A stretch of 64,000 bases of DNA from Bacilli bacterium (GCA_900768815.1 CAAGEE010000002.1:248001-312000), one strand, 5' to 3'; counted from the stretch's first letter, positions 1-8,992 are shown. Notes: a model not told the origin generated them from the sequence alone. Program-made: numbers and translations.

Positions 1-1552
1 TCCTATATACATTAACTATTTTTGTTTCATAGTCAGTACAAGTCGCTACTACCTGTGAACCAGAACTTACTGGAGCCTCACTGGTTGATGATACTCTTGT
101 CATACTTCCTGTATATGTGTATTTATCATAATAGTAATTTGGTAGAGTTGTACATGTATCTGAACAATAGCTATAATCTGCTCCAACAAATATGTAACGT
201 GTTTTTTCTGTATCTCTTGGAGGATTATTATATAAAGCTCTTCCTTCATATTTCCAACCAGCAACTGAAGATGCAGTTGATGATGTTATATTTGTAACGT
301 TTGTATAAGTATTAGTTACGGCATATGTTGTGTTATTAACTATAACGTATGAATATTTTTTACATGTTTTTGCTGAATATGATGAAGCTTTTATTTGAAC
401 ATTACGTTCTTTAATATATTCTTTTTCGTGTGTACCAATTTTTTCCTTACGGTTGTATAATTTTACTTCTCTTAAACAACTTATATCATTAGCATCACAT
501 GTAATTGCCCTAGTATTACAACTTGTTTCTAACCAACCAGACCATTTGGTCCAACTACTAAATGAAGCCTTTATAGTTTTAGCATACTCATATAAATATT
601 CTTTTGTGTTACAACTTTCTTCATATGCTTTTTTGTCTACTATATTACCATTTTTATCATAGTATTTACCATTTACAATTGTACAATAGTACTTATCTGA
701 TGGTTTTGTTATACATTCGTTTTCATATGTTTCTTTGTTTACAACTGTTCCATTCTTACCGTAATACTTGTCATTAACTATAGCACAATAATGTTTTTCA
801 ACTGGTTTTGTTATACATTCGTTTTCGTATGTTTCTTTATTTACAACTTTTCCATTCTTACCATAATACTTGTCGTTAACTATCGCACAATAATGTTTTT
901 CAACTGGTTTTGTTATACATTCTTTTTCATATGTATTTTTGTTAACTACATTACCAAATTTTCCATAATATTTTCCATTAGCTATTTGACAATAATACTT
1001 TTTTGTGATTGGTGTGTCAGATTTGATTGTTGAACCTTTTATTATTATATTTTCTGATTTTTTCTCACAAACATTTCCTTTACAGTATGTGTAGCACCCT
1101 AAATGTACTAAGATATAGTCTTCTTTTTCACTATCTTTTATATTTACTTTTAGGATATATTCATTGTCTGACTTAGTTATTTTTACATAACTGGCTTCGA
1201 CGTCTACAGCTTTATTATTTTTATCTATTAGTGGAGTAATTAGCTTTAGCCCAATCATCTCGCTTAGTGTCATTTGTTTAAACTCACCATTATTTTCTGG
1301 TAAACGTTCATCTGTATAATATAAAATGGCTGCCTCTTTCATTTTATTTAAATTATCTGAGAAGATCTGTGATGTTAAAGCATTGATTTGTGTTGTATTG
1401 CTACTATTGTTTTTTAGGTCTTTATTTACTGCTGGTGCAATAAATTTAGGTAATAACCATACCAATAAAAATACAAAAATGATTATTAAAATTAACTTTA
1501 ATAAGAAGTTTCTAAATGGAAAACCTCTATTTTCATATTCTTCTGTATACAT
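1..1552 (-). CDS. Membrane-anchored Cys-rich repeat surface protein (3' end outside window)
   Basis: The reading frame starts at ATG 1552, seven to eight bases after a GGGGG ribosome binding site, and runs off the left edge, so 517 residues are visible and the C-terminus is missing. A short cytoplasmic head is followed by one hydrophobic anchor (about residues 17-40) and then an extracellular part. Residues about 60-150 form a globular region that looks pilin-like in layout (a Leu/Lys-rich helix followed by a short strand-rich part with two Cys), but I cannot assign a family. Then come four tandem units of 34 residues, each with the pattern YYC-x-IVN-x-KYYGKNG and a second Cys near the end. 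The rest is Thr/Ser/Cys/Tyr-rich and resembles an adhesin or secreted recognition protein. Promoter and context make it a single transcript separate from the Smr gene. Function unknown; surface location is inferred from topology. Confidence 0.8.
   Translation of the reverse strand, partial: MYTEEYENRGFPFRNFLLKLILIIIFVFLLVWLLPKFIAPAVNKDLKNNSSNTTQINALTSQIFSDNLNKMKEAAILYYTDERLPENNGEFKQMTLSEMIGLKLITPLIDKNNKAVDVEASYVKITKSDNEYILKVNIKDSEKEDYILVHLGCYTYCKGNVCEKKSENIIIKGSTIKSDTPITKKYYCQIANGKYYGKFGNVVNKNTYEKECITKPVEKHYCAIVNDKYYGKNGKVVNKETYENECITKPVEKHYCAIVNDKYYGKNGTVVNKETYENECITKPSDKYYCTIVNGKYYDKNGNIVDKKAYEESCNTKEYLYEYAKTIKASFSSWTKWSGWLETSCNTRAITCDANDISCLREVKLYNRKEKIGTHEKEYIKERNVQIKASSYSAKTCKKYSYVIVNNTTYAVTNTYTNVTNITSSTASSVAGWKYEGRALYNNPPRDTEKTRYIFVGADYSYCSDTCTTLPNYYYDKYTYTGSMTRVSSTSEAPVSSGSQVVATCTDYETKIVNVYR
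600..1012 (-). repeat. Four tandem 102-bp coding repeats
   Basis: Four head-to-tail copies with a period of 102 bp (for example the phrase atgtttttcaactggtttt recurs at 791 and 893). The two middle copies are nearly identical, the outer two have diverged. Each encodes a 34-residue unit with two Cys and the core KYYGKNG. There is no spacer diversity and the frame is kept throughout, so these are protein repeats and not a CRISPR array. Confidence 0.85.
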
Positions 1553-1582
1553 ATTTATGCCCCCTGTCACTTATGCCTTATT

Positions 1583-1611
1583 ATTCTAGCATGTAGGACA
1601 TATTTTGTCAA
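1583..1611 (-). promoter_or_regulatory. Sigma-A type promoter for the repeat surface protein
   Basis: On the minus strand: TTGACA (1611-1606), 17-bp spacer, TAGAAT (1588-1583). It overlaps the last codons of the Smr gene and lies about 30 bp before the ATG at 1552. Confidence 0.75.
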
Positions 1612-1868
1612 TTTTTTTGTTTCAATTCAACAACTGTTGTACCGGTATTAAAATTATCTATTTTATATGTTTCTACATACTTATTATTTTTTAATGTTTC
1701 TTGCACTGTTTTTTTTAAAATACCAGTACCATTACCATGAATTATTAGTATTGTTTTATTATGTAATTTATAATTATCTTCAATAAATTCATTTACTAAA
1801 ATTCGGGCATAGTCTCGGTCCAAGCCATGGAGATCTATTTGTGGTAAATAACTAGATAATATTGTCAT
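1608..1868 (-). CDS. Stand-alone Smr domain protein
   Basis: An 86-residue protein consisting of little more than an Smr domain, the small nuclease-like domain found at the C-terminus of MutS2. Visible signatures are IDLHGLD near the N-terminus, with the DLHG motif, and IIHGNGTGILK in the middle, matching the HGxGxGxL motif. MutS2-linked Smr domains nick or bind branched DNA, and some act on RNA at stalled ribosomes; which applies here cannot be told. The start overlaps the 3' end of the upstream PfkB kinase gene by 17 bp, so the two are co-transcribed. No ATPase or clamp domains of MutS2 precede it, so this is a complete short protein and not a truncated MutS2. Confidence 0.85.
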   Translation of the reverse strand: MTILSSYLPQIDLHGLDRDYARILVNEFIEDNYKLHNKTILIIHGNGTGILKKTVQETLKNNKYVETYKIDNFNTGTTVVELKQKN

Positions 1869-2751
1869 ATTCTAATACCTCTTTTAACTCTGGAACTGAA
1901 TATCTGGCTCCTATTGTTTCTACGGAAAGAGCCCCTGTTACAGATGCATAGTGTATTGCGTCAAGTAATGAATAACCATTACTTATAAAATAAGCGAAGG
2001 CACCATGAAATATGTCCCCTGCTCCTGTTGAATCTATGGCTTTTACTTTTATACTTGGTACTTGCATACATTTTCCATCTATCTCTGTAAAACTACCGGA
2101 TGACTCTAAAGTAATTATAATATTTGTTTGAAAATATTCTTTTAATTTATCATAACAAAACTTTATAGTACTAAGATCTTTATAGTTTATTTTTGTATTA
2201 GCAAACTTTTCGGCAAATTCATGTGAACAAACTAAATAAGTCACTAATTTCCCAAGTTCTAGATTATCATCGTTTACCCTGCTTACATCAAAGACACTTA
2301 TAGCAGTTGGATTGTCCTTTAGAATTTTTTTTGCTGTTTCTGGATGCTCACCATCAATTAATATTACATCAGCTTGTTGTAATTTTTCTTTTATATCTAG
2401 TTTACGTATTGCTTTAGCTTTGGAAGTTACTATTGTTCTGCTTCCATTTTCCATATTAGCAAAAATATAACTGCAAGATGTTTTATGAGTTGGTATTTTT
2501 TGAAGATAGTCTACGTTAGCACCAACACTTTTAAATTCATCTATTATTCGATCCGCTTGATAGTCATTTCCTAGCGCTGATACTATAGTTGTATCAACTC
2601 CCCACTTTGCTAAAACGTAGGCACCATTTGGACCAGAGCCTCCACCACATTCTACATGATATGGAATGCGATATTTATTATTTTCAGTAGGATATTCAGT
2701 CATTGGAAGAGTTGTATCAAATGTTGAATGTCCTATACAAATTGCTTTCAT
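1852..2751 (-). CDS. PfkB/ribokinase-family sugar kinase
   Basis: A 299-residue carbohydrate kinase of the ribokinase/PfkB family, transferring phosphate from ATP to a sugar or nucleoside hydroxyl in the cytoplasm. The N-terminal family signature is seen as GGGSGPNGAYVLAKWG (about residues 36-51) and the C-terminal signature with the catalytic Asp and anion hole as DSTGAGDIFHGAF (about residues 240-252). Length is normal for the family. The substrate cannot be decided: neighbours are an Smr protein and surface proteins, with no sugar transporter or isomerase near. An extended -10 promoter lies 25 bp upstream. Start chosen at ATG 2751, preceded by AAGGTGAG. Confidence 0.88.
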   Translation of the reverse strand: MKAICIGHSTFDTTLPMTEYPTENNKYRIPYHVECGGGSGPNGAYVLAKWGVDTTIVSALGNDYQADRIIDEFKSVGANVDYLQKIPTHKTSCSYIFANMENGSRTIVTSKAKAIRKLDIKEKLQQADVILIDGEHPETAKKILKDNPTAISVFDVSRVNDDNLELGKLVTYLVCSHEFAEKFANTKINYKDLSTIKFCYDKLKEYFQTNIIITLESSGSFTEIDGKCMQVPSIKVKAIDSTGAGDIFHGAFAYFISNGYSLLDAIHYASVTGALSVETIGARYSVPELKEVLEYDNII

Positions 2752-2775
2752 TATCTCACCTTCTATTTCTAGATA

Positions 2776-2804
2776 ATTATAACAAATTTTTCTTATTGTG
2801 AAAA
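2776..2804 (-). promoter_or_regulatory. Extended -10 promoter for the PfkB kinase gene
   Basis: Minus strand: TGTTATAAT (extended -10, hexamer 2781-2776) with a weak -35 TTTTCA 17 bp upstream. Position suits the ATG at 2751. Confidence 0.55.
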
Positions 2805-2961
2805 GATTAGTCTTTTTTTGTTACCCTAAAAGTTAAAAGTTATTTCTTATCATTTATGTAATAATAAATAATTTATCATTTTTATGATATGTATTCTTAT
2901 TTATACTTAATAACTGTTGTACTTATAAACTTCATTGTTTTTTTGTCTTTGATCTAACACT

Positions 2962-2989
2962 AAAAAAGTTAATGTACGAAACATTAACT
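2962..2989 (-). terminator. Intrinsic terminator of the cohesin-like gene
   Basis: Stem AGTTAATGT/ACATTAACT (9 bp, 5-base loop) followed on the minus strand by a run of T. The stop codon of the gene at 2984 lies inside the first arm. Confidence 0.85.
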
Positions 2990-4390
2990 AATTTCCTGAT
3001 TGTTTTTTCTTAAACGTGAACACTTAATCATAAAATATATTAGTGCTAATAAGATAATAATTATTAAAATAGCTTGAACAATAACCATCTTTTCATATCC
3101 AAAAATCATACTCTTTTCACTACCAATCACGTATAAATCTCCCTTTTCTAATATTAGAGTTACATCATTATCCTTGGTATTTATATTATTCTTTATTAAT
3201 TCTAAACTATTTTCTTCGTTAATTTTAAATAGTTTTACACTTTTATTTTTTAACTTCTTAGTATCATATATTTTTAGTTCTGTTCCTTTGGGAAAATAAC
3301 TTTTATACTTCATATCTAATATAATTTTATTATTTTCAAGATTGTCTATATTTTTATTTGTTGTAAAACTAATACTTAAATCTATATTGTCTAATACATA
3401 ATCTACTTTATTACCATTAAATGTATAAGTATATAGCAGTTTATTATTATCATAAATATTATATATAATTTTCTTTTTAGTTTCTTTTACTTTGTCAAGA
3501 ACTTCTTTATAAGCTTTCAAGTCATCTTTGTTATTATCTAAATCTACAATAACTGTATCATATTTAGTTAATGCTTTTTCTATTTCTTCTTTATTATTTT
3601 TAACTTTATTACTTACTTTATTTATTCGTATTGTATAAGTTTTAGTTTTCTTCTTTCCTTTAACTTTTACTAAAAATTGATTAGTAGTACTATTTAATTT
3701 AAATTTGCCAGTACCTTCTATATTAAATTTAGAAGTAGCTTTAATAGTTATTTCTCTTACATTTTCATTAACTTCTACTAAATATTCATAAACATCCTTC
3801 TTGAAATCCAATTTAGATTCAACAACTTCTAGACTATCGAGATAAACATCCTCTTGTTCTTCTGGTTGCTGTGGATTTTGGGGAGTCGTAGGTGTAGATG
3901 GAGTTGGTGTGGGTGTTGGTGTAGGAATTGGTGTAGGCGGTTTTGGTCTTTCTACAATTGTTACAACACTACTTCTAGCTGCTAAATCATAATCATTATA
4001 TGAAACATCAGATGCATTTACCATTTTTATACCAACTGTAACTCTTCCTGAAACACCAACTGTTGGTTGTACTTTTAGAACTCCTAAAACTACTCTTCCT
4101 GTTTTTCCTCCAGAAGTATTTCCAATAACAAAACCATTATTATTAGATGAATAAGCAACCCAGTCACTACCAACAGAAAATGATGTATATGATGCATTAG
4201 CTATTTCATAATTAGCCTTTATTCCAGATAAGTAAACATCACTAGCAATACCATATATAGTACAACTAATACCATCGCCAACATAAACAGTAGACGGACA
4301 ATTTATACTTGTATCAATACTACTAGCATTTACACTTGGTAAAAATATTATAGAAAGGACAAGTAAAAATACAAAAAATAATTTTTTCAT
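2984..4390 (-). CDS. Membrane-anchored cohesin-like scaffold protein
   Basis: A 468-residue exported protein. Residues 1-22 are a signal peptide ending in VNA. Residues about 25-150 form a beta-sandwich that reads like a cohesin domain: an opening VYVGDGISCTI strand, a central NNGFVIGN turn, then GRVVLGVLKV and a final SSVVTIVE strand. A Pro/Thr linker follows (about 152-178), then a cadherin-like beta-sandwich (about 180-260, with the LDFKKDVYEYLVEV signature of that family), a Lys-rich extracellular part, one membrane helix (about 435-457) and a short cytoplasmic tail. No LPXTG sorting signal. The start overlaps the stop of the upstream dockerin gene by 4 bp (ATGA), so the two are translationally coupled. 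Cohesins bind dockerins, which is why I read this as a cell-surface receptor for its neighbour; the fold assignment is by eye. Confidence 0.7.
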   Translation of the reverse strand: MKKLFFVFLLVLSIIFLPSVNASSIDTSINCPSTVYVGDGISCTIYGIASDVYLSGIKANYEIANASYTSFSVGSDWVAYSSNNNGFVIGNTSGGKTGRVVLGVLKVQPTVGVSGRVTVGIKMVNASDVSYNDYDLAARSSVVTIVERPKPPTPIPTPTPTPTPSTPTTPQNPQQPEEQEDVYLDSLEVVESKLDFKKDVYEYLVEVNENVREITIKATSKFNIEGTGKFKLNSTTNQFLVKVKGKKKTKTYTIRINKVSNKVKNNKEEIEKALTKYDTVIVDLDNNKDDLKAYKEVLDKVKETKKKIIYNIYDNNKLLYTYTFNGNKVDYVLDNIDLSISFTTNKNIDNLENNKIILDMKYKSYFPKGTELKIYDTKKLKNKSVKLFKINEENSLELIKNNINTKDNDVTLILEKGDLYVIGSEKSMIFGYEKMVIVQAILIIIILLALIYFMIKCSRLRKNNQEIS

Positions 4391-7300
4391 AAACTACCTC
4401 CATTTATCATAGTGGTTGCTAACTTCATCAAGTCATTCATCTTTACTTTATTATCACTATTTATGTCTGCTGCTATAAGATACTCACCACTTAATCCCTT
4501 ATTTTCCAATAAATAGTTAGCAATCTTCATAACATCATTAACCTTAACATAACCATCACCTGTTACATCACCTTTTACAGCAACTTTATAATTAATAGTT
4601 TGGTCTGCAAATTCAAATGAAATAACGTAACCAGTTGCTGCTAGATGATTTTCTTTAATAATATTTTTTTTACTATCATATAAAACGATTGTGCCATTAG
4701 TGGAAATCTTATTTAATATGTCACTCATTAAAGAACTGGATTTAATGTGATAAATTATTCTGCTATTTTTATCTACTGATAGAGAACTGTCAAATGCTAG
4801 GCGATTGTTTTCTTTCCAAACTGCCGTAACCGTTACATCTTCACTTCCCATTGTTAGTATATTACCATTTATGCTACTATCTTTGCCTGATATTTGCCAT
4901 CTAACAAAAGTATAGCCTTCTCTAGTAACTGTTGGAAGAGTATATTCTTTTTTATAGGTAACTTTTACAGAGGTAGGGCCAGAGAAAGTACCCCCGTTAG
5001 GTTTAATAGTAAGGTTATATTCAATAGGAGAAAACTTTGCCCACACTTCATGATCAGTGTGTAAATTAACATTAGTAACTTTTTTATTGTACACATAATC
5101 TCCTTTGTCATTGCTAGAAAGCTCAGCATACCACCCATCAAACTTGTATCCTGTTTTAGATAGTGTTGGATTTGGATATTTATCATTATATTGCAAGTTT
5201 GTTCTTGGTGTTTCTTCTGTTGTTGGTTTTTGATCATAATGTAGAACAACTTCATACTGAACATTATTATATACTTTACTTGGTCTAAGTACCGCAAATA
5301 GATTTGATGAATATAATAGGTGTTTTATTACTCTAAAACTACACATATAACTATAACCGTTGTTCATGAGATAATTTTCTCCAGTTTTAAATTCTTTTGA
5401 AGTTTTATCACAAGACTCAACACCTTTATCACTAAAGTTAATTAATGTTGGATAACCATTATCATCAAAATCACTAACTATATAGTATTTAAAATCGGAG
5501 TTTGGATTTATGGTAGTTAAACTGAAGTTTAGAGAATCTCCAATTCCACCGTGAGAAAAATTATTATTAAGCTTATCCGATACAACAATGATATCACCAA
5601 TTTCAAAGTATCTATTGTGGATATACTTAATTCTTTTTCCATTTTCATTACCAATTAGTTTTTTTCCACCGTACATTCCGTCTACCAGCATTTTACTGAT
5701 ATCACTATCAGTTCCAGACTTTTTAAAAAATGCACTATATTGGTACGTATAATTTTTGTGATTATATGTCTGAGTTGGGGATTCTGAATACGAATAAAAT
5801 AAAGAATCAACAATTTTTTGGCCTGTTAAATAAGTCAAATCAATTTTAAAGTTATTCCAATAAATATATTTAATGAAGTCTAGTGACGAAAAGCTGGTTT
5901 CTGTTTTCATACTGTCAGTATTAGTAATTTGACTACTAGTGCTATAAGTATAATTTTTATTTTTAAATTCATTTATCTTTTCATTTAGTTTACTAATATC
6001 ATTAGAATTTATAGTTCGATTAACATTTAATTCAATAGTTTTTAGTTCTAGTGTACTACCATTGTATGTAACTTCAAATTTACCCGGTTCTATTTTGCTA
6101 GGTGCAGAACTATCAATATTAACATTAAATTGTGGATAATTCCAATCAGTTCCGGTATATACACATGATACACTATTGTCTTGATTAGTTTTTTTGCTAA
6201 ATGATTTGGGGCATTCTTTTAGTGTGGTTCCTTTGGGAGAAGTAAATTTTATTGTATATTCTTTCTTTCCGGATGGTCCATCATCATAGATGTTGCCTGT
6301 TTCAACCCATTTTAGCCCACAGTTTTGATTTTCTTCCGTACAAACACATTCTGATTTTGTTTTTGAACTATTTGAACAATAACCATATTTTCTTTTATCC
6401 TCTAGACTTAGTCCATAAGTGATAGTATCACCAATATCAACAGAGTTATAAGAACTGATACCTCTACCATCTTTAGCAATGTATTGCTCAACTCTAGTAC
6501 CTGAAAATGCCACTCTTGCTTCATCATTAGAAGTAATATTTTCATTGGTACACGTTGTTTTATTGCAATATTTATTGATTGGTCTAAGTACCGAGATGCT
6601 TATTATTCTCTCCTTGTCTTTCTTGTTGTCCTTGAGGTATTTTATTTTATTGTCTAAAAAATCAGATATGCTAGACTCATATCTAACACTAAATTTATCA
6701 TAACTACGATCTGTTCCTGTAGAGTGAATAAGCCCAGTATCATTTGAGTTAAAAGCCTTGCCAACGTAAATCATAACATGGCCATTTGATGTATAGGCAA
6801 GGCGTAACATATCGCCTGCTTGCATTATAAATTCACTGTTACCAGTTGTAAAATATTTTTTTATGTTGTCCCACTCGGCTTTATAGTTAGAATAATTGGA
6901 TTCGTCTTCGTATGTAAGATTTTTAAAATTATAATTATAAATAAGTTCTGATTTATTACTAGTATCTACATAGCTTACACCTGTTTTAGAGTATTCACCA
7001 CCTGTATTGTATTTTTTCATATCTGTATCAGACAAGACGCTACTAAAAATGCAGGCATTTCTATTTCCATTATTTTCTACTAAACAATTGGAAATTCTTC
7101 CAAGATTTCCAGCACTATTCCATATCCTGCCAAACTTATTAGCAGTGTCAAAATAGTCTTCCATTGATGTTATAGCTTTTGTTTTTTCTGGTTTACCACT
7201 GGAATTGATTCTAACAACGTTTGCAGTAGTTGCCATGGCATAAAATTCTGACAAATCATATCCTAGGACATTATTATATACTAAATAAGTAAAACCTGTG

Positions 7301-7713
7301 CAATCAGTGTTATACATATTAGAACGGCTCACTTCTTCAGGCGTTATCTTTAGATTTCTATAAAATGTAGTGGATACTAGTGGGTAGTAATTATCAGCTG
7401 AAACACATCCAGTTTTATTTTGATAATCTAAAATACATTTGTTGGCACCTTTATCTGATACATCGTTTCCACCAATATATGGATATACAATATCTGAATC
7501 CAATAAATATTGTTCATAATCAGAATAGTAATTGTTGTAATAATAGCTAACAGCAGCAGATACGACCATCTTTTGTAATTCATCCCTAGTATAATTTTTT
7601 GTAGCCGCACTAAAAGTTTCCTTGGCAGTTAAACAGATATAACAGGCAGTTACTAGTACAATTGTAGCAACTGGATATTTTAACCTTTTTACTATGGCAT
7701 TAATTTCTTTCAT
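4387..7713 (-). CDS. Secreted NlpC/P60-like protein with InlB-type repeats and C-terminal dockerin
   Basis: An 1108-residue exported protein. A hydrophobic N-terminus (residues 12-31) acts as signal or anchor. Residues about 130-380 look like an NlpC/P60-type cysteine peptidase domain: Cys138 in TDCTGFTYLVY and His312 in SNGHVMIYVG, closing with ISVLRP. Residues about 605-820 repeat this plan, but the Cys position is Ser/Leu (SFSSLDFIKYIYW) while a His remains (FSHGGIGD), ending in LFAVLRP. Two InlB/Listeria-Bacteroides repeats follow (about 835-985, with GYKFDGWY and GYTFVRW). Residues 1047-1108 are a type-I-like dockerin with two calcium loops, DVTGDGYVKVND and DINSDNKVKMND. NlpC/P60 enzymes cut peptidoglycan stem peptides. 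The next gene encodes a cohesin-like anchored protein, so surface retention by dockerin binding is inferred. Start ATG 7713 follows GGAGGTAAGCAGTT. Confidence 0.8.
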   Translation of the reverse strand: MKEINAIVKRLKYPVATIVLVTACYICLTAKETFSAATKNYTRDELQKMVVSAAVSYYYNNYYSDYEQYLLDSDIVYPYIGGNDVSDKGANKCILDYQNKTGCVSADNYYPLVSTTFYRNLKITPEEVSRSNMYNTDCTGFTYLVYNNVLGYDLSEFYAMATTANVVRINSSGKPEKTKAITSMEDYFDTANKFGRIWNSAGNLGRISNCLVENNGNRNACIFSSVLSDTDMKKYNTGGEYSKTGVSYVDTSNKSELIYNYNFKNLTYEDESNYSNYKAEWDNIKKYFTTGNSEFIMQAGDMLRLAYTSNGHVMIYVGKAFNSNDTGLIHSTGTDRSYDKFSVRYESSISDFLDNKIKYLKDNKKDKERIISISVLRPINKYCNKTTCTNENITSNDEARVAFSGTRVEQYIAKDGRGISSYNSVDIGDTITYGLSLEDKRKYGYCSNSSKTKSECVCTEENQNCGLKWVETGNIYDDGPSGKKEYTIKFTSPKGTTLKECPKSFSKKTNQDNSVSCVYTGTDWNYPQFNVNIDSSAPSKIEPGKFEVTYNGSTLELKTIELNVNRTINSNDISKLNEKINEFKNKNYTYSTSSQITNTDSMKTETSFSSLDFIKYIYWNNFKIDLTYLTGQKIVDSLFYSYSESPTQTYNHKNYTYQYSAFFKKSGTDSDISKMLVDGMYGGKKLIGNENGKRIKYIHNRYFEIGDIIVVSDKLNNNFSHGGIGDSLNFSLTTINPNSDFKYYIVSDFDDNGYPTLINFSDKGVESCDKTSKEFKTGENYLMNNGYSYMCSFRVIKHLLYSSNLFAVLRPSKVYNNVQYEVVLHYDQKPTTEETPRTNLQYNDKYPNPTLSKTGYKFDGWYAELSSNDKGDYVYNKKVTNVNLHTDHEVWAKFSPIEYNLTIKPNGGTFSGPTSVKVTYKKEYTLPTVTREGYTFVRWQISGKDSSINGNILTMGSEDVTVTAVWKENNRLAFDSSLSVDKNSRIIYHIKSSSLMSDILNKISTNGTIVLYDSKKNIIKENHLAATGYVISFEFADQTINYKVAVKGDVTGDGYVKVNDVMKIANYLLENKGLSGEYLIAADINSDNKVKMNDLMKLATTMINGGSL

Positions 7714-8079
7714 AACTGCTTACCTCCGAGTTTTTGGCATTATTACAATATCTGTTGATTATATGAGCTTGACAAGTTTTATTTATTTTTGTTTTTGATA
7801 TTCTTACTTTGCTTTGACTTTTATATTTTCATTCTCTTTATATAGTATCATACTTTTCTTTTTAGTGGAAGACTTATTACTTTCATTTTGTTCGAATGTT
7901 GAAACGTATAGTTGAAATAAAACTATGTTTTTTATATATTCATATACTCAACTGTGTGTTTTCGTTTTTTTTGCTATTTTTAATAGAAGTTTGTTTTTAT
8001 ACTTTTTAAAGTAATTAAAAACTCAAGATTTTTAACCTCCTGAGTTATTTTTACTTGTTTAAAATTAATTTTTGTAAGT
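7714..8079. other. 366-bp intergenic region, AT-rich, no gene seen
   Basis: No convincing open frame with a ribosome binding site. It holds the terminator of the upstream gene pair (8012-8046), the ribosome binding site of the dockerin gene (GGAGG just before 7713), and a perfect TATAAT on the minus strand (7763-7758) without a clear -35. The rest is T-rich low-complexity sequence. Confidence 0.7.
8012..8046 (-). terminator. Terminator after the orphan pair
   Basis: Imperfect stem with AACTCA/TGAGTT arms (8020-8027 and 8039-8046) followed on the minus strand by TTTTTAATTACTTT, 33 bp after the stop at 8080. Confidence 0.65.
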
Positions 8080-8364
8080 TTATTTTCTTTTATCTAGATA
8101 TTGTCCTAAGATATTTTTAAAGTTTTCAACGTATACAAGTAGAGCTTCTAAGTAATCGTCTTCACTTTCTTGACCTTCGTCTAAATCTAGTATTTCTCTA
8201 CTTCTTAGGTAGTTTAATACGATTCCTTCATCAGTAGCCATTTGTTCGATCATAGCAATCATTTCTTTAATATTATTTATCATTTCTTTTCTTTTTGCGG
8301 CTATATCTAAATCTTTGTAGGCATCAATATAATCATTGAATACGATGTTAAGTTCATCCATCAT
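8080..8364 (-). CDS. Small hypothetical acidic helical protein
   Basis: A 94-residue protein that I do not recognise. It is predicted to be almost all helix, with the acidic stretch LDLDEGQESEDDY near residues 60-72 and no signal or membrane segment. Its ATG overlaps the stop of the upstream Arg-rich gene by 4 bp (ATGA) and has GGAGG nine bases upstream, so the two proteins are made together, and the acid/base contrast between them suggests they may bind each other (inference only). Confidence 0.75.
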   Translation of the reverse strand: MMDELNIVFNDYIDAYKDLDIAAKRKEMINNIKEMIAMIEQMATDEGIVLNYLRSREILDLDEGQESEDDYLEALLVYVENFKNILGQYLDKRK

Positions 8365-8867
8365 CTTTTCTTACCTCCATATAGAGAGTCAATTCTATCG
8401 GCACTCATTGATCCATAATCTATTTTGTCTGGATTTTTTGAGAAAACTTTAACTAGTGGGTTTAGAGAGTTATAACGCATTTTTGCTTTTTTGAAAGCCA
8501 ATTCTCTAGCAGCTTTTTCTTTTGCTTTTGCATCTTGTCTTTGTTGCATCTGAGTTTGATAATCAATAGTTTCTCTTTCACGTCCTAAAGCTGATACTCT
8601 TTTTTCCGAATCCATTCCTCTATAGAATTCTTCTCTTCTTCTCATTTCATCATATCTTCTTCGATCGTCTGGCGACATTCCTCTAAGTAGATCTGAATGT
8701 TCTCTTTGAGTCTCCCTTGTTCTTCTTTCGTACTCATCTCTTTCATCTCTTACTCTAGCTGCTGCTCTTTCTCTTTCCCATATTTGTTCTGTTTCTCTAC
8801 GATTGTCTCCACCATAGATTCTATCATAATGTGCTTTATCTTTTATTACATCATTTTCTCTACTCAT
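8361..8867 (-). CDS. Hypothetical highly charged Arg-rich coiled-coil protein
   Basis: A 168-residue cytoplasmic-type protein dominated by Arg, Glu, Asp and Lys (for example RETEQIWERERAAARVRDER), which suggests a long charged helix over residues 20-130, followed by a less charged tail with NPLVKVFSKNPDKIDYG. No known domain recognised. I place the start at ATG 8867, with AAAGGATG six bases upstream; an in-frame ATG at 8876 overlaps that binding site. First gene of a two-gene unit. Confidence 0.7.
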   Translation of the reverse strand: MSRENDVIKDKAHYDRIYGGDNRRETEQIWERERAAARVRDERDEYERRTRETQREHSDLLRGMSPDDRRRYDEMRRREEFYRGMDSEKRVSALGRERETIDYQTQMQQRQDAKAKEKAARELAFKKAKMRYNSLNPLVKVFSKNPDKIDYGSMSADRIDSLYGGKKR

Positions 8868-8992
8868 TTTTATCATCCTTTCATACTATAGTATAACATC
8901 TTTTTTGGTAAAAACATAGTGGTCTAAACTAGGCTTGACATTATTGTTTACAGATACTCTCTAGAAGTTTTGTATACATATACTTATATTGA

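Noticed and set aside
600..1012. Tandem repeats that could suggest a CRISPR array
   Set aside because: The 102-bp period is contiguous coding sequence in one frame with no variable spacers; no cas genes near.
4965..5297. Other-frame open frames inside large genes, such as this one in the dockerin gene
   Set aside because: No ribosome binding site, biased composition, and fully overlapped by a well-supported gene.
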